A stretch of DNA of 31,184 bases. It comes from a virus. How positions within the stretch are numbered: the stretch's first letter is position 1; every line of letters begins with the position of its first letter. The notes beneath the pieces were generated by a model. That model was not told the origin of the DNA. It worked only from the letters and a program-made list of their open reading frames with translations, and ran no database searches. Location of the stretch: positions 1 through 31,184 of the IMG/VR virus record IMGVR_UViG_3300031857_000888. One strand, 5' to 3'. The translations under genes and the position numbers were made by a program. This document shows positions 22,478 to 30,125 of this stretch, in pieces.

Positions 22478-23121
22478 GCTACTACGAGCAGATGACGGCC
22501 GTCGGTGATGGCGATCGCTTTGCCTACCTCAACGGCACGCCGGAGTTCACTGAGGCCCTGGCCGCCCTGCAGGCGCAGTTCGGCGAACTCGATCCTACGG
22601 GCTGGTACTCGCTCACGACGCCGCAGTTCAACTCGGTCTTGGGCACCAGGGTGGTCTCTGCGGTCATGCGCTCCATGCCGGTGTACCTCGACTCCCTGGA
22701 TCCGGTGGTGGCGGCCCTCAAGTTCTTCGTGGACAGGGGGCAGATCTACAACAAGGTCTACACCTTCGTGAATCCGAACGAGCAGCCGCTGCCTTACCCG
22801 GCAGGCGCCCTGCCGATTGCGGTGGGTTTTCTGGTGCGGGTCTTTGGCCAGCCTACGGGAGACGATCTGTCTCGGTATCGGTGCCTGTACTTCAGCCATC
22901 CCGATCACGCTGCCGTTGAAACCTGGGCGCGGCAATCGCTGCCACGAGGGTTGTACTCGACCTACTACGCGGCGACCTTCGACACCCAAGACGGCAACCG
23001 GATGCTGCGGATGAAGGTCTACCGTTACGACGAGCAGAACCAGTCATCCGACTGGGAGGTGGCCTGGACGCAAGTGGCCAAGAACCGCGGTGTCTTTGAC
23101 GACTACCTGGGGCCAAATTGA
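22474..23121 (+). CDS. Conserved-looking phage protein, function unknown
   Basis: This 215-residue protein begins MSYYEQMTAVGDGDRFAYLN, starting at GTG overlapping the previous stop; an in-frame GTG at 22465 could add three residues. Compact alpha/beta features include LAALQAQFGELDPTGWYSLT, FNSVLGTRVVSAVMRSMPVY and WARQSLPRGLYSTYYAATFD. It has no membrane segment or obvious catalytic motif. It precedes the acetyltransferase and ejection genes by 22 bases, so it could belong to either the tail-tip or ejection group. Confidence 0.6.
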   Translation: MSYYEQMTAVGDGDRFAYLNGTPEFTEALAALQAQFGELDPTGWYSLTTPQFNSVLGTRVVSAVMRSMPVYLDSLDPVVAALKFFVDRGQIYNKVYTFVNPNEQPLPYPAGALPIAVGFLVRVFGQPTGDDLSRYRCLYFSHPDHAAVETWARQSLPRGLYSTYYAATFDTQDGNRMLRMKVYRYDEQNQSSDWEVAWTQVAKNRGVFDDYLGPN

Positions 23122-23143
23122 CCACGCGCCGGGAGAATGAGCC

Positions 23144-23629
23144 ATGCTTGCCGCTTCCACGCCTACCGTCGTCATTCGTCAGGCCGAGCCGGATGACCTG
23201 CCGGCGCTGATGCGTATGGCAGAGCAGTTCCACGCCGCCTCGCCGTGCGCGCCCTACATCCCGTTCTGCCCCGCCTCGATGGCCGAGACCTTCCACCGGC
23301 TGGCGGTCAACGACGAATCGTGCCTGCGGGTGGGTGAGGTCAATGGCGAGGTGCTTGGCATGATCGCCGGGGTGGCCTCGCCGCACTACGTCAACGCCGC
23401 GCACACCACCACCCAGGAACTGTTCTGGTGGGTCGATCCGGCTGCGCGCCATACGCGCCTGGGCGTGAGGCTTCTGCAGGCGTTCGAGGACTGGGCGCGG
23501 GAAGTCGGGTCGCGCACGCTGTTCATGGCCAGCACGGCCACGCTGACACCCGACAAGTTGGCGCGGTTCTACCAGCGCAAAGGCTACGGCGCGGTGGACG
23601 TCAACTACGCCAAGAACCTGGAGAACTGA
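23144..23629 (+). CDS. GNAT-family N-acetyltransferase
   Basis: This 161-residue protein shows the GNAT fold order: IRQAEPDDLPALMRMAEQF (about 11-29, strand 1 and helix 1), CLRVGEVNGEVLGMIAGV (60-77), ELFWWVDPAARHTRLGVRLL (92-111) with the acetyl-CoA pyrophosphate-binding loop, helix QAFEDWAREVG, and the final LARFYQRKGYGAVDVNYAK (139-157). The loop R-H-T-R-L-G replaces the first Gly of the usual R/Q-x-x-G-x-G/A with Arg. Members of this group are seen in other short-tailed phages between tail and ejection genes. The substrate is unknown; modification of a virion protein, host cell component or host protein is possible. Confidence 0.85.
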   Translation: MLAASTPTVVIRQAEPDDLPALMRMAEQFHAASPCAPYIPFCPASMAETFHRLAVNDESCLRVGEVNGEVLGMIAGVASPHYVNAAHTTTQELFWWVDPAARHTRLGVRLLQAFEDWAREVGSRTLFMASTATLTPDKLARFYQRKGYGAVDVNYAKNLEN

Positions 23630-23630
23630 C

Positions 23631-24332
23631 ATGGCCATCAGCACTGCCGCCGCCATCATCGGCTCGGCCGTCATCGGCGGGGTTGCATCCAACAAGGCCA
23701 GCAAGCGGGCCGCTGCCGCCCAGCAAGGCGCCTCCGACGCGGCTGCTCAGCAGGCCGAGATTGCCCGCGACCAGTGGGAGACCTACAAGTCCACCTACCA
23801 GCCCCTGGAAAAGGAACTGGTGGCCGACGCGCAGGAGTTCGACTCGCCCGAGCGATACCGGGAAGCCGCGGGGCAGGCCGCTGCCGATGTAAGCAGCCAG
23901 TTCGGTCTGGCCCGCGAGCGCCTGACGCGCCAGCCTGGGTTCGACCCTTCGTCGGCCGCCGCGCAGTCGGGCATGGTGGGCCTGGATCTCGCCCAGGCGG
24001 CCAGCGGAGCTACCTCCCAGAACGCGGCACGACGCAACGTGCGCGACATGGCCTGGGCGCGCAAGGTCGATGCACTCGGCCTGGGCAAAGGCCTACCGGC
24101 CAGCGCCTCGTCGATGCTGTCCAGTTCGGCGAACACGATGGGCAACATCGCTTCCAACCAGTACAGCCTCGCCGACTCGCAGTCGCGCACGGCCGGTCGG
24201 GTGATGGACCGAGTTTTCTCCAACCCTGCAACGAGCAACTGGCTGGGCAACGTCGGCACCTCCATGAGGTACGGCACCGACATCGGATCACAGCAGACCA
24301 GAATGCTGCAAGAGCAAGAACTCGGCATGTGA
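23631..24332 (+). CDS. Internal virion/DNA-ejection protein (first of three)
   Basis: This 233-residue protein has a hydrophobic, Ala/Gly-rich N-terminus (AAAIIGSAVIGGVAS, about 6-20), an Ala/Gln/Lys-rich helix (21-45), then ARDQWETYKSTYQPLEKELV (45-64), a stretch typical of internal virion proteins. The rest is Ala/Ser/Gln-rich and helical (AAAQSGMVGLDLAQAASGA, ASSMLSSSANTMGNIASNQ). Such proteins are stored inside the capsid and ejected to help DNA cross the envelope; P22 gp7/gp20 and T7 gp14 are functional analogues. The next two genes encode larger proteins of the same kind. It starts one base after the acetyltransferase stop. Confidence 0.7.
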   Translation: MAISTAAAIIGSAVIGGVASNKASKRAAAAQQGASDAAAQQAEIARDQWETYKSTYQPLEKELVADAQEFDSPERYREAAGQAAADVSSQFGLARERLTRQPGFDPSSAAAQSGMVGLDLAQAASGATSQNAARRNVRDMAWARKVDALGLGKGLPASASSMLSSSANTMGNIASNQYSLADSQSRTAGRVMDRVFSNPATSNWLGNVGTSMRYGTDIGSQQTRMLQEQELGM

Positions 24333-24342
24333 GGAACGCACC

Positions 24343-25569
24343 ATGAGCCTTGCCATGGGCCTGTCGGCCCTCGATGAATACTTCCGCGAAGGCGATCGCC
24401 GCGAACTGCGCGACCGCGACCGCAAGCGGTTCGGCTGGGAAAGCCAGCGTTCTGAGGCCGAGATGTCGGTGCTTGGCGACAAGACCGAGGCCGACCGCCT
24501 GGGCTATCAGGACCGGGCGGGGGAGTCTGGTGCGCGCATTGCCACCCGGCCGCAGCGCACGGCCAACGAGATCCAGCGTCTGGGCCAGGACGCCTACAGC
24601 CTGTCCCGCGCTAGGGCTCGTCAGCCGAAAACAGAAGACATCAATGATCTGAAGGTGGATTACGGCCTTGGCGATGCCAAGTTCAATCTGGCACAGCAGC
24701 CCACAATGCAGCAGACCACGGCCAACACCAACGAGGTCGGCCTGCAGAACTCGGCCAACGCCTTGCAAGACAACCCGGCTCGCCTGGAGACCGCGACCAA
24801 CAACACCCTCCTTGGGCTGAACCAGTCGCGTGCCGATCTCTCCACACAACCGGCCAAGATCGCCACCCAGGCGGCGCAGGGCGTCCTCACTCAGGCCCAG
24901 GCTCAAGGCCAGTTGGTCTCGGGCCTGTACGACACCCTGCAGTCTGGCAACCCGGACATGGTGCGTAACTACATCCAGGGCTCGATCAACACCGGCTTGT
25001 TCCCGTCGCTCAAGGGCAAGACGGTTGCCGAGGTCGGCTCGATGAGGGATGCCAGCGGCCAGCCTGTGCTGGTGGCCAAGGGCGCAGACGGCGCGGTGCT
25101 GTTCCAGATGTCCATGGCCGAGATGCAGCGCGTGCGCGACTCGATGGCCAAGCCAGAGACGGTCAAGCTCAACGACGGAGACACCATCGTCCAGGTCAGG
25201 GGCGGCAAGGCCACGCCGCTCTACACGGCGCCGACTTCACCGGGCAAGGCAGCCGAGCGCATGGGACCGCTGGAGCGCGACGTGAGCTACCTCATGCGCG
25301 CCCACGGCATGAATCAGCAGCAGGCGCTGTCCCACCTCAACTCATCGAAGACGATGAGCCGCGAGCAGTTCGTGCTCAAGAGTGTGCAGGACACGATGGC
25401 CATGACCGGCAAGCGCCCCACGGACGCCGACCTTGCCGAGTTCGGAGCCATGTTCGACCGCGCCACCAAGGGCGGGCCGCGGGTGGCGCCGGCACCGGCC
25501 GCGCCTGGAGCGCCAGCACGCCCGACCATGGATCCCGCACTCAGCCGTCTCCTGGGCATCCCGCAGTAA
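24343..25569 (+). CDS. Internal virion/DNA-ejection protein (second of three)
   Basis: This 408-residue protein has a charged helical N-terminus (LDEYFREGDRRELRDRDRKR, about 9-28), then Gln/Ala/Asn-rich helices typical of flexible internal virion proteins (residues 50-210), and a small beta module (DASGQPVLVAKGADGAVLFQ, about 232-251, followed by VKLNDGDTIVQVRGGKATPL). The tail is Pro/Ala-rich. Together with the preceding and following genes it likely forms the set ejected at infection. No lysozyme, transglycosylase or protease motif was identified. AGGAACG lies before the ATG. Confidence 0.65.
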   Translation: MSLAMGLSALDEYFREGDRRELRDRDRKRFGWESQRSEAEMSVLGDKTEADRLGYQDRAGESGARIATRPQRTANEIQRLGQDAYSLSRARARQPKTEDINDLKVDYGLGDAKFNLAQQPTMQQTTANTNEVGLQNSANALQDNPARLETATNNTLLGLNQSRADLSTQPAKIATQAAQGVLTQAQAQGQLVSGLYDTLQSGNPDMVRNYIQGSINTGLFPSLKGKTVAEVGSMRDASGQPVLVAKGADGAVLFQMSMAEMQRVRDSMAKPETVKLNDGDTIVQVRGGKATPLYTAPTSPGKAAERMGPLERDVSYLMRAHGMNQQQALSHLNSSKTMSREQFVLKSVQDTMAMTGKRPTDADLAEFGAMFDRATKGGPRVAPAPAAPGAPARPTMDPALSRLLGIPQ

Positions 25570-25572
25570 GCC

Positions 25573-28500
25573 ATGGCACTGAACCAGAACTTCTCGGACT
25601 TCTTCGCACCGCCCCCGGCCCCCGCGCCCAAGCGGCAGCCAGCCGCGCCCGCGCCGGCTCCGGCTCCGGCGCCCGTGCCCCAGGACACGTTCGCGGGCGT
25701 GCCGGCGTGGACCGACATCCAGGCCAAGCCCGAGTTCAAGGCGCTGCCCCCGGCCAAGCAGGCTGAGGCCAAGCAGGCGTACTTCGACTACTGGATCGCC
25801 CCGCGGGTGGGCCAGGACGCCGACGCGATCCGGCAGCAGTTCATCGGAGCGACCCCCGAGGCGCCGGCCGTGGACGAGCAGGCGGGGCAGGCGGCGTTCG
25901 GGATCTACCCCCAGGCCAAGAGCGCCAAGCCGGCCAAGCCGATCCTGGAGCAACCCGGTGCCGTGCCAGACCAGGAGTTCACCAGCCGGGTGCCCGCACG
26001 TCCCGAGGTGCGCCGCTCATTCGAGGCGGCCTGGAATGCGGCCACACCGGCCGAGCGCGCTCAGATGGAAGCCGCCCCAGGCTGGACCGGGCAGCTTGCA
26101 CGCGAGCGGGCAGGGTTCGCCAAGGCCGCCGACGCGGGCATGGCGCAGGCCGGCTCCGAGATGCGCGCCACGCTGGAGGGCATGGATCCCCGAGCCGAGT
26201 TCCGCGCCGCCCGCCTGCGCGTTCAGGGCGAAGATCCGCGCTTCGCCGAGGCTGCGGGGCGCCAGGGCGCCCGTCGAGGGGTGATGCCGGGGCAGGAGAT
26301 CAAGGCCCTGGACGGCACGGTGCAGGAGTCGAAGTTCGACTTCGAGACGGCCGACTTCTTCGACCCGAAGAACGACCCGAACGGGATGAACAACGCGCTG
26401 GTGCGCGGGGTGGCCAAGGGCGTTGCCGGGATCGGCAAGTCGTATGCCGGCCTGTTCCAGTTCCAGGCCGATCTGGTCGGGTTCGACAGCGCATCGCAGT
26501 CGGCGCGGCGCGGCGGCGAGTGGCTGCGCGGCCAGGAAGAGGCCATCGGCGAGCGCGGCGACTTCCTCACCCGCAACCTGGAAGGCGCGATCAGTTCGAT
26601 CTCGCAGCAGTTGCCGCTTCTCATCGCAGGGGTCGGGGCCGCCTCCCAGGCCATCCCGCTGGCAGGCATCGCCCTGCAGTCGTTCGGCCAGGAGTACAGC
26701 GACGGCAGGGCCAAGGGACAGAACACCGGGCAAGCGGCCACCCGCGCCGCGATGTTCTCTGCCTTCGAGGTGATCGGCGAGAAGTTCGGCCTGGGCCAGC
26801 AGATGGACGCGCTGCGCGCCGCTGCACGCGGGATGCCCACCAGCGAGATCGCCAACCTGCTGTTCTCGGCGCTGAAGAAGGAGATCCCCGGCGAACTGGT
26901 GACGACCACCGGCCAGTTCTCGGTGGACAAGTTCGCTGGCAACGGCATCGGCCTGAACCCGAACGCGACCTTCAACGACTACATGAAGCAGGTCGCCGAC
27001 ACGATCGCGCAGACCGTCATGCAGTCGGGCCTCATGGGCGCGGGCACCACTGGCGTGTCGGCCGGCGTGCGCTTCCTGCGCGACAGCGATGTCAGCCAGG
27101 GCGTGGCCGAGGCCGACGCCGAGGCGGCCAAGCGCACCGCGCTGGATCGGTGGTCAGGGTTCATGGGCCGCAGCCAACCGGCCGCGACCACGCCGACCGC
27201 CGTCGATGGCCGCATCGAGCCCAGCCTAGACACTGGCGCCGCCCCGCCGACGGACCCCACCAACCCCCTGGTACAGACCGCCGACGAAATCGTGCGCGGG
27301 CTCGCCACCGACGCCGGGATCCCCGAGGCGACGGTGCTGCCCGGGGCGACTGCGCCCGCCGCGGCAATCACCCAGGGCGACCAGGACATTCTCGACTTCG
27401 CGGGCGCCCGCTTCCAGCAGTTGCGCCAGAAGCGCGACGGCACGGATGAGGAACCCGGCCCAGGGCTGTCGCCCAGCGAAGAGCAAGAACTGCAGGCACT
27501 CGTGCAGGCACGCGGCAATCCGGTCGCGTTGCGTGCGTTCTATGGCATCCCCGACCAAGGAGCAGAAGATGTACGGCAAACCCAAGAACCACTCGATGGG
27601 CCTGCATCAGGCGCGGCCCCCGGCCAAGGCGCCCAAGGGCAAGCAGCCCCCGGCGCAGTACCAGAACAACCAGGGCAACAGCCCAATGAAGATGGCCAAG
27701 CGCAAGGGCTAGACCAAGCGATCGACGGCCTGGGCGCCTTGTTCGGTGAGACCGAGGCCCAGCGCGAGGCTCGCCTGGAGCGCGAGGCGATCCAGGGCGA
27801 GAGCGACTTCCAGGCCCAGGCGCCCACCAACGACGACGACATCCCGCTTGATCTCGGCCCGCCCAAGACCGAGAAGGAAGCACGCCAGCGAAAGGAGCAG
27901 CAAGCCAATGAGCAAGCCGGTCAAGCCCAGCAAGCAGAAGCGCCGCGAGAAGAAACCCTACGAGCCCCCGCCGCACCGCAGGGTGCTGCCGCCCCAGGGG
28001 TAGGGGCTGCCCCCAGAAACATCTTCACCAATCCCACTCCAAGACCGGCCCCGGAGCCCGCGTCCTGGGACCGGATGTCGGCGCCTGCCGCCCCAGGGGT
28101 AGGGCCCAAGACCGAGCGCGAAGCCAAGCAGCAACGGCAAGAAGCCGCCCCGCCAGTTCAGCAACCCGCTCCCCCTGGTGCGACACCGGAGGCAGGGGCC
28201 GGGAGTACCCAGCCGACGCAGGTTGCGCCCACCCCGGCTCCGAATCCCCCCCAAGGGCAAGGAGAGGCGGCCACCCTGCCGCAAGATCTCTCCGGCGCCA
28301 AGCCACGGTACAACTACGGCGCCAAGACCTTTGAACTGAACTTCTCAAGCGACATCGACCGGGCCGCCTACATCACAGCCCAAAACAAGACATCTTCGCG
28401 CGACGCCGACTACGTGGCCTTTGTGTCGCGGCAAACCGGGATGACAGAGGACGAGGTTCGAGCACATGGCAGAGCCGTGCGCGACGCCATCAAGGCCGTG

Positions 28501-28764
28501 GCAAAGGACGCGGCCCCTGGCGCGCTGAACGTCCCCACGGTGGCGCGTGCGACCAAACCATCTCGGCTGCCAGCCCCACCGCCCCCGCCCCCACCACCGC
28601 CGCCCCAGGCTCCCAGCCTCGAAGGCGTCAAGGTCAAATTCGACGTCATGGTCGAAGATACGGGGCAGACGGCGTCTATGACGGTTGACGCTGCCACCCA
28701 GATGAAGGAATACGACGAGCGTGAATCGGTGTTGCGCGAGTTGATTGCTTGCCTGCAAAAGTGA
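25573..28764 (+). CDS. Large internal virion/ejection protein (third of three)
   Basis: At 1063 residues this is the second largest product of the window. It has a Pro/Ala-rich N-terminus, a motif AKPEFKALPPAKQAEAKQAYF (about 50-70) common at the start of large phage internal proteins, charged helices, a hydrophobic membrane-interacting-like stretch (about 335-380: LPLLIAGVGAASQAIPLAGI), a helical core to about 530, then long disordered Gln/Pro/Ala-rich linkers. Near the end, YNYGAKTFELNFSSDIDRAA with AYITAQ and DADYVAFVSRQTGMTEDEV (about 911-965) looks like a small globular domain shared by large phage polyvalent-type proteins. A run of ten prolines (about 1002-1015) follows. Two small ORFs are nested in another frame within its linker region. 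Confidence 0.72.
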   Translation: MALNQNFSDFFAPPPAPAPKRQPAAPAPAPAPAPVPQDTFAGVPAWTDIQAKPEFKALPPAKQAEAKQAYFDYWIAPRVGQDADAIRQQFIGATPEAPAVDEQAGQAAFGIYPQAKSAKPAKPILEQPGAVPDQEFTSRVPARPEVRRSFEAAWNAATPAERAQMEAAPGWTGQLARERAGFAKAADAGMAQAGSEMRATLEGMDPRAEFRAARLRVQGEDPRFAEAAGRQGARRGVMPGQEIKALDGTVQESKFDFETADFFDPKNDPNGMNNALVRGVAKGVAGIGKSYAGLFQFQADLVGFDSASQSARRGGEWLRGQEEAIGERGDFLTRNLEGAISSISQQLPLLIAGVGAASQAIPLAGIALQSFGQEYSDGRAKGQNTGQAATRAAMFSAFEVIGEKFGLGQQMDALRAAARGMPTSEIANLLFSALKKEIPGELVTTTGQFSVDKFAGNGIGLNPNATFNDYMKQVADTIAQTVMQSGLMGAGTTGVSAGVRFLRDSDVSQGVAEADAEAAKRTALDRWSGFMGRSQPAATTPTAVDGRIEPSLDTGAAPPTDPTNPLVQTADEIVRGLATDAGIPEATVLPGATAPAAAITQGDQDILDFAGARFQQLRQKRDGTDEEPGPGLSPSEEQELQALVQARGNPVALRAFYGIPDQGAEDVRQTQEPLDGPASGAAPGQGAQGQAAPGAVPEQPGQQPNEDGQAQGLDQAIDGLGALFGETEAQREARLEREAIQGESDFQAQAPTNDDDIPLDLGPPKTEKEARQRKEQQANEQAGQAQQAEAPREETLRAPAAPQGAAAPGVGAAPRNIFTNPTPRPAPEPASWDRMSAPAAPGVGPKTEREAKQQRQEAAPPVQQPAPPGATPEAGAGSTQPTQVAPTPAPNPPQGQGEAATLPQDLSGAKPRYNYGAKTFELNFSSDIDRAAYITAQNKTSSRDADYVAFVSRQTGMTEDEVRAHGRAVRDAIKAVAKDAAPGALNVPTVARATKPSRLPAPPPPPPPPPPQAPSLEGVKVKFDVMVEDTGQTASMTVDAATQMKEYDERESVLRELIACLQK
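27569..27712 (+). CDS. Nested small basic ORF 1 (+1 frame inside ejection gene)
   Basis: This 47-residue reading lies wholly inside the ejection gene in another frame. It begins MYGKPKNHSMGLHQARPPAK and is rich in Lys, Pro, Gln, Asn and Met, with a basic end (KMAKRKG). AAGGAG at 27557-27562 lies six bases before its ATG, an ideal Shine-Dalgarno. By my count 44 of 47 third codon positions are G or C, matching the genome, whereas the overlapped frame has only about 21 of 47. This suggests it is expressed. No domain is recognised; a nucleic-acid-binding or disordered small protein is inference. Confidence 0.6.
   Translation: MYGKPKNHSMGLHQARPPAKAPKGKQPPAQYQNNQGNSPMKMAKRKG
27908..28003 (+). CDS. 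Nested small basic ORF 2 (+1 frame inside ejection gene)
   Basis: This 31-residue ORF lies in the same alternative frame as the previous nested ORF, 195 bases further on. Its product is Lys/Arg/Pro-rich (MSKPVKPSKQKRREKKPY, then PPPHRRVLPPQG). AAAGGAG at 27891-27897 precedes the ATG by ten bases. About 30 of 31 third positions are G or C in this frame, against about 15 of 31 in the ejection frame. The small size makes it less certain than ORF 1. Function is unknown; the strong positive charge is compatible with nucleic acid binding. Confidence 0.45.
   Translation: MSKPVKPSKQKRREKKPYEPPPHRRVLPPQG
27986..28104. repeat. Direct 20-bp repeat pair
   Basis: The same 20 bases occur at 27986-28005 and 28085-28104, beginning CTGCCGCCCC and ending AGGGGTAGGG, 99 bases apart and in the same ejection-protein frame (encoding the AAPGVG-like motif). 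The first copy contains the stop codon of nested ORF 2. Around them the protein also repeats GP-KTE-EA-Q-R, so this linker probably grew by duplication. Confidence 0.8.
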
Positions 28765-28774
28765 GCCTGCCTCA

Positions 28775-29113
28775 ATGAAGTCGGTCAAGTCGATCCAGGA
28801 TCTCAAGAAGATGGCCCTGCGGCACGGGGCCACCGTCGAGATCGGCGCCGAGCGATTCAACACGGCCGGGGTGCGCGCCCAGGTGGTGCCCAAGCCCGCG
28901 CCCAAGCCCGCGCCCGCACCGCCACCGACGCCAGCCGTGGCGGCCATCGACATGGCGCCGATGGCGCTTGCACAGGAGAAGCTGGGAGCCATGCTGGCGC
29001 ACGCGATCGCATCGCTTCCGCAGCCTCACGTCCCCGTTCGTGAGTGGCTGTTCACCGTCGAGCGGGACAAGGACGGTCTACTGACCAACATTCGCGCAAC
29101 TGCGCAAAGCTGA
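28775..29113 (+). CDS. Small Pro-rich phage protein, function unknown
   Basis: This 112-residue protein has an N-terminal alpha/beta part (KSIQDLKKMALRHGATVEIG, about 5-24), a KP-AP-rich spacer (about 39-55) and a C-terminal part with MALAQEKLGAMLAHAIASLP and VREWLFTVERDKDGLLTNIRA. That final module (a predicted strand with ERDKDG) recurs in small phage proteins. The start ATG at 28775 follows the ejection gene by 10 bases; an earlier TTG would overlap it. The Pro-rich linker resembles that of the preceding large protein. Probably virion-associated; the role is unknown. Confidence 0.6.
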   Translation: MKSVKSIQDLKKMALRHGATVEIGAERFNTAGVRAQVVPKPAPKPAPAPPPTPAVAAIDMAPMALAQEKLGAMLAHAIASLPQPHVPVREWLFTVERDKDGLLTNIRATAQS

Positions 29114-29136
29114 AACCATCGACACGGGACCAAGCA

Positions 29137-29562
29137 ATGCCAAAGAACACCCAACTGACCAACGCCACCGTCAACGGTCAAGCCGACGACCTCGCGACGC
29201 GGCTGAACAACGGCTACCTGCGCATCTATGACGGCACCCAGCCCGCCAACGCAGACACCGCCGTCAGCACGCAGACACTGCTGGCCGAGTTGCGCTTCAA
29301 CACCACGGCGGCGCCTGCGGCGGTCAACGGCGTGCTGACATTCAACGCGCTCACGGCCGACAGCAGCGCCAACGCCAGCGGCACCGCGTCCTGGTTCCGC
29401 GCCCTGTCGTCCAACGGCTCCACGGCGGTCATGGATGGCACCGTGGGCGAAACCGCCGACACGCCCAACCTCGTGCTCAACAGCAAGGCGATCTCGGCCG
29501 GCGCCAGCGTGTCAGTGTCGTCCTTCACCCACACCGTTCAGAAGGCCACCAGCGGCCTGTAA
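29137..29562 (+). CDS. Small beta-rich virion-like protein
   Basis: This 141-residue protein contains LATRLNNGYLRIYDGTQPAN (about 18-37), LLAELRFNTTAAPAAV and a repetitive GTASWFRALSSNGSTAVMDG segment, a pattern I know from small phage proteins near fibre genes (a beta-sandwich with RIYDGTQP). Start ATG at 29137 is favoured over the longer frame because it is preceded by an appropriate gap after the previous stop. It pairs with the next gene, a Gp80-like protein, just as similar genes do elsewhere. Confidence 0.65.
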   Translation: MPKNTQLTNATVNGQADDLATRLNNGYLRIYDGTQPANADTAVSTQTLLAELRFNTTAAPAAVNGVLTFNALTADSSANASGTASWFRALSSNGSTAVMDGTVGETADTPNLVLNSKAISAGASVSVSSFTHTVQKATSGL

Positions 29563-29574
29563 AGGAGTCACCCC

Positions 29575-29979
29575 ATGTCGATGTCCAACGCCACCGAAAA
29601 CGCTGCGCTCAAGATGTTCTTGCAGGGCACGGACCCTTCCTACCGGGCCGGCTCCACGCAGTACCTCGCGGCCTTCACCGCCGATCCGGGCGAGTCCGCA
29701 TCCCTCGCCAACGAGGCCACCTACACCGGCTATGGCCGACTGGCCATCACCAAGTCCAGCGCCTGGACCGACAACGGCTCGACGTTCAACAACGGCGTGC
29801 TGATGCAACTGCCGGTCTGCACGGGCGGCACCAGTGCGCTGACGCACTTTGCCATCGTGGACACCGCCAGCGGCGCGGTCAACATGATGATCTCGGGCGC
29901 CTTGGGCGGCACGCTCAACGTGTCCACCGGCATCCAGCCGCAGTTCGCCCCCGGCGATCTGTCGGTGACGGCTGACTGA
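29575..29979 (+). CDS. Gp80-like small virion protein, copy 3
   Basis: This 134-residue protein shares the Gp80-like layout with the pair at 11511 and 11950: YLAAFTADPGES, NEATYTGYGRLAI (compare NEATFTGYGRV), TSALTHFAIVDTASGAV in place of VTHWAIW, and a final FAPGDLSVT. It is more diverged from those two than they are from each other, so it is likely an older paralog or a separate acquisition. AAAGGAG stands 8 bases before the ATG. Function unknown; presumed structural. Confidence 0.68.
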   Translation: MSMSNATENAALKMFLQGTDPSYRAGSTQYLAAFTADPGESASLANEATYTGYGRLAITKSSAWTDNGSTFNNGVLMQLPVCTGGTSALTHFAIVDTASGAVNMMISGALGGTLNVSTGIQPQFAPGDLSVTAD

Positions 29980-30125
29980 TGATCTACCGCTGCGCCCACT
30001 GCCGGGAACTGCTGACGCTGACCGACACCGAGTTGTCGGCCTGCTCGGAGCATCCTGACGGGGGCGTGGAGTGGTCACCCGACGAGGTGGAATGGATACC
30101 GCTGGAGAACCCTGATGCCGTTTAG
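29979..30125 (+). CDS. Small zinc-knuckle-like protein
   Basis: This 48-residue ORF starts one base inside the previous stop (TGATG) and ends 11 bases inside the next gene. It begins MIYRCAHCRELLTL and contains CAHC near residue 5-8 and CSEH near 22-25, a CxxC...CxxH pattern that could bind zinc. Its tail is acidic (SPDEVEWIPLENPDAV). Codons are G/C-ending as in the neighbours. Such minute zinc-ribbon proteins are frequent in phage operons, with unknown function. Confidence 0.65.
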   Translation: MIYRCAHCRELLTLTDTELSACSEHPDGGVEWSPDEVEWIPLENPDAV

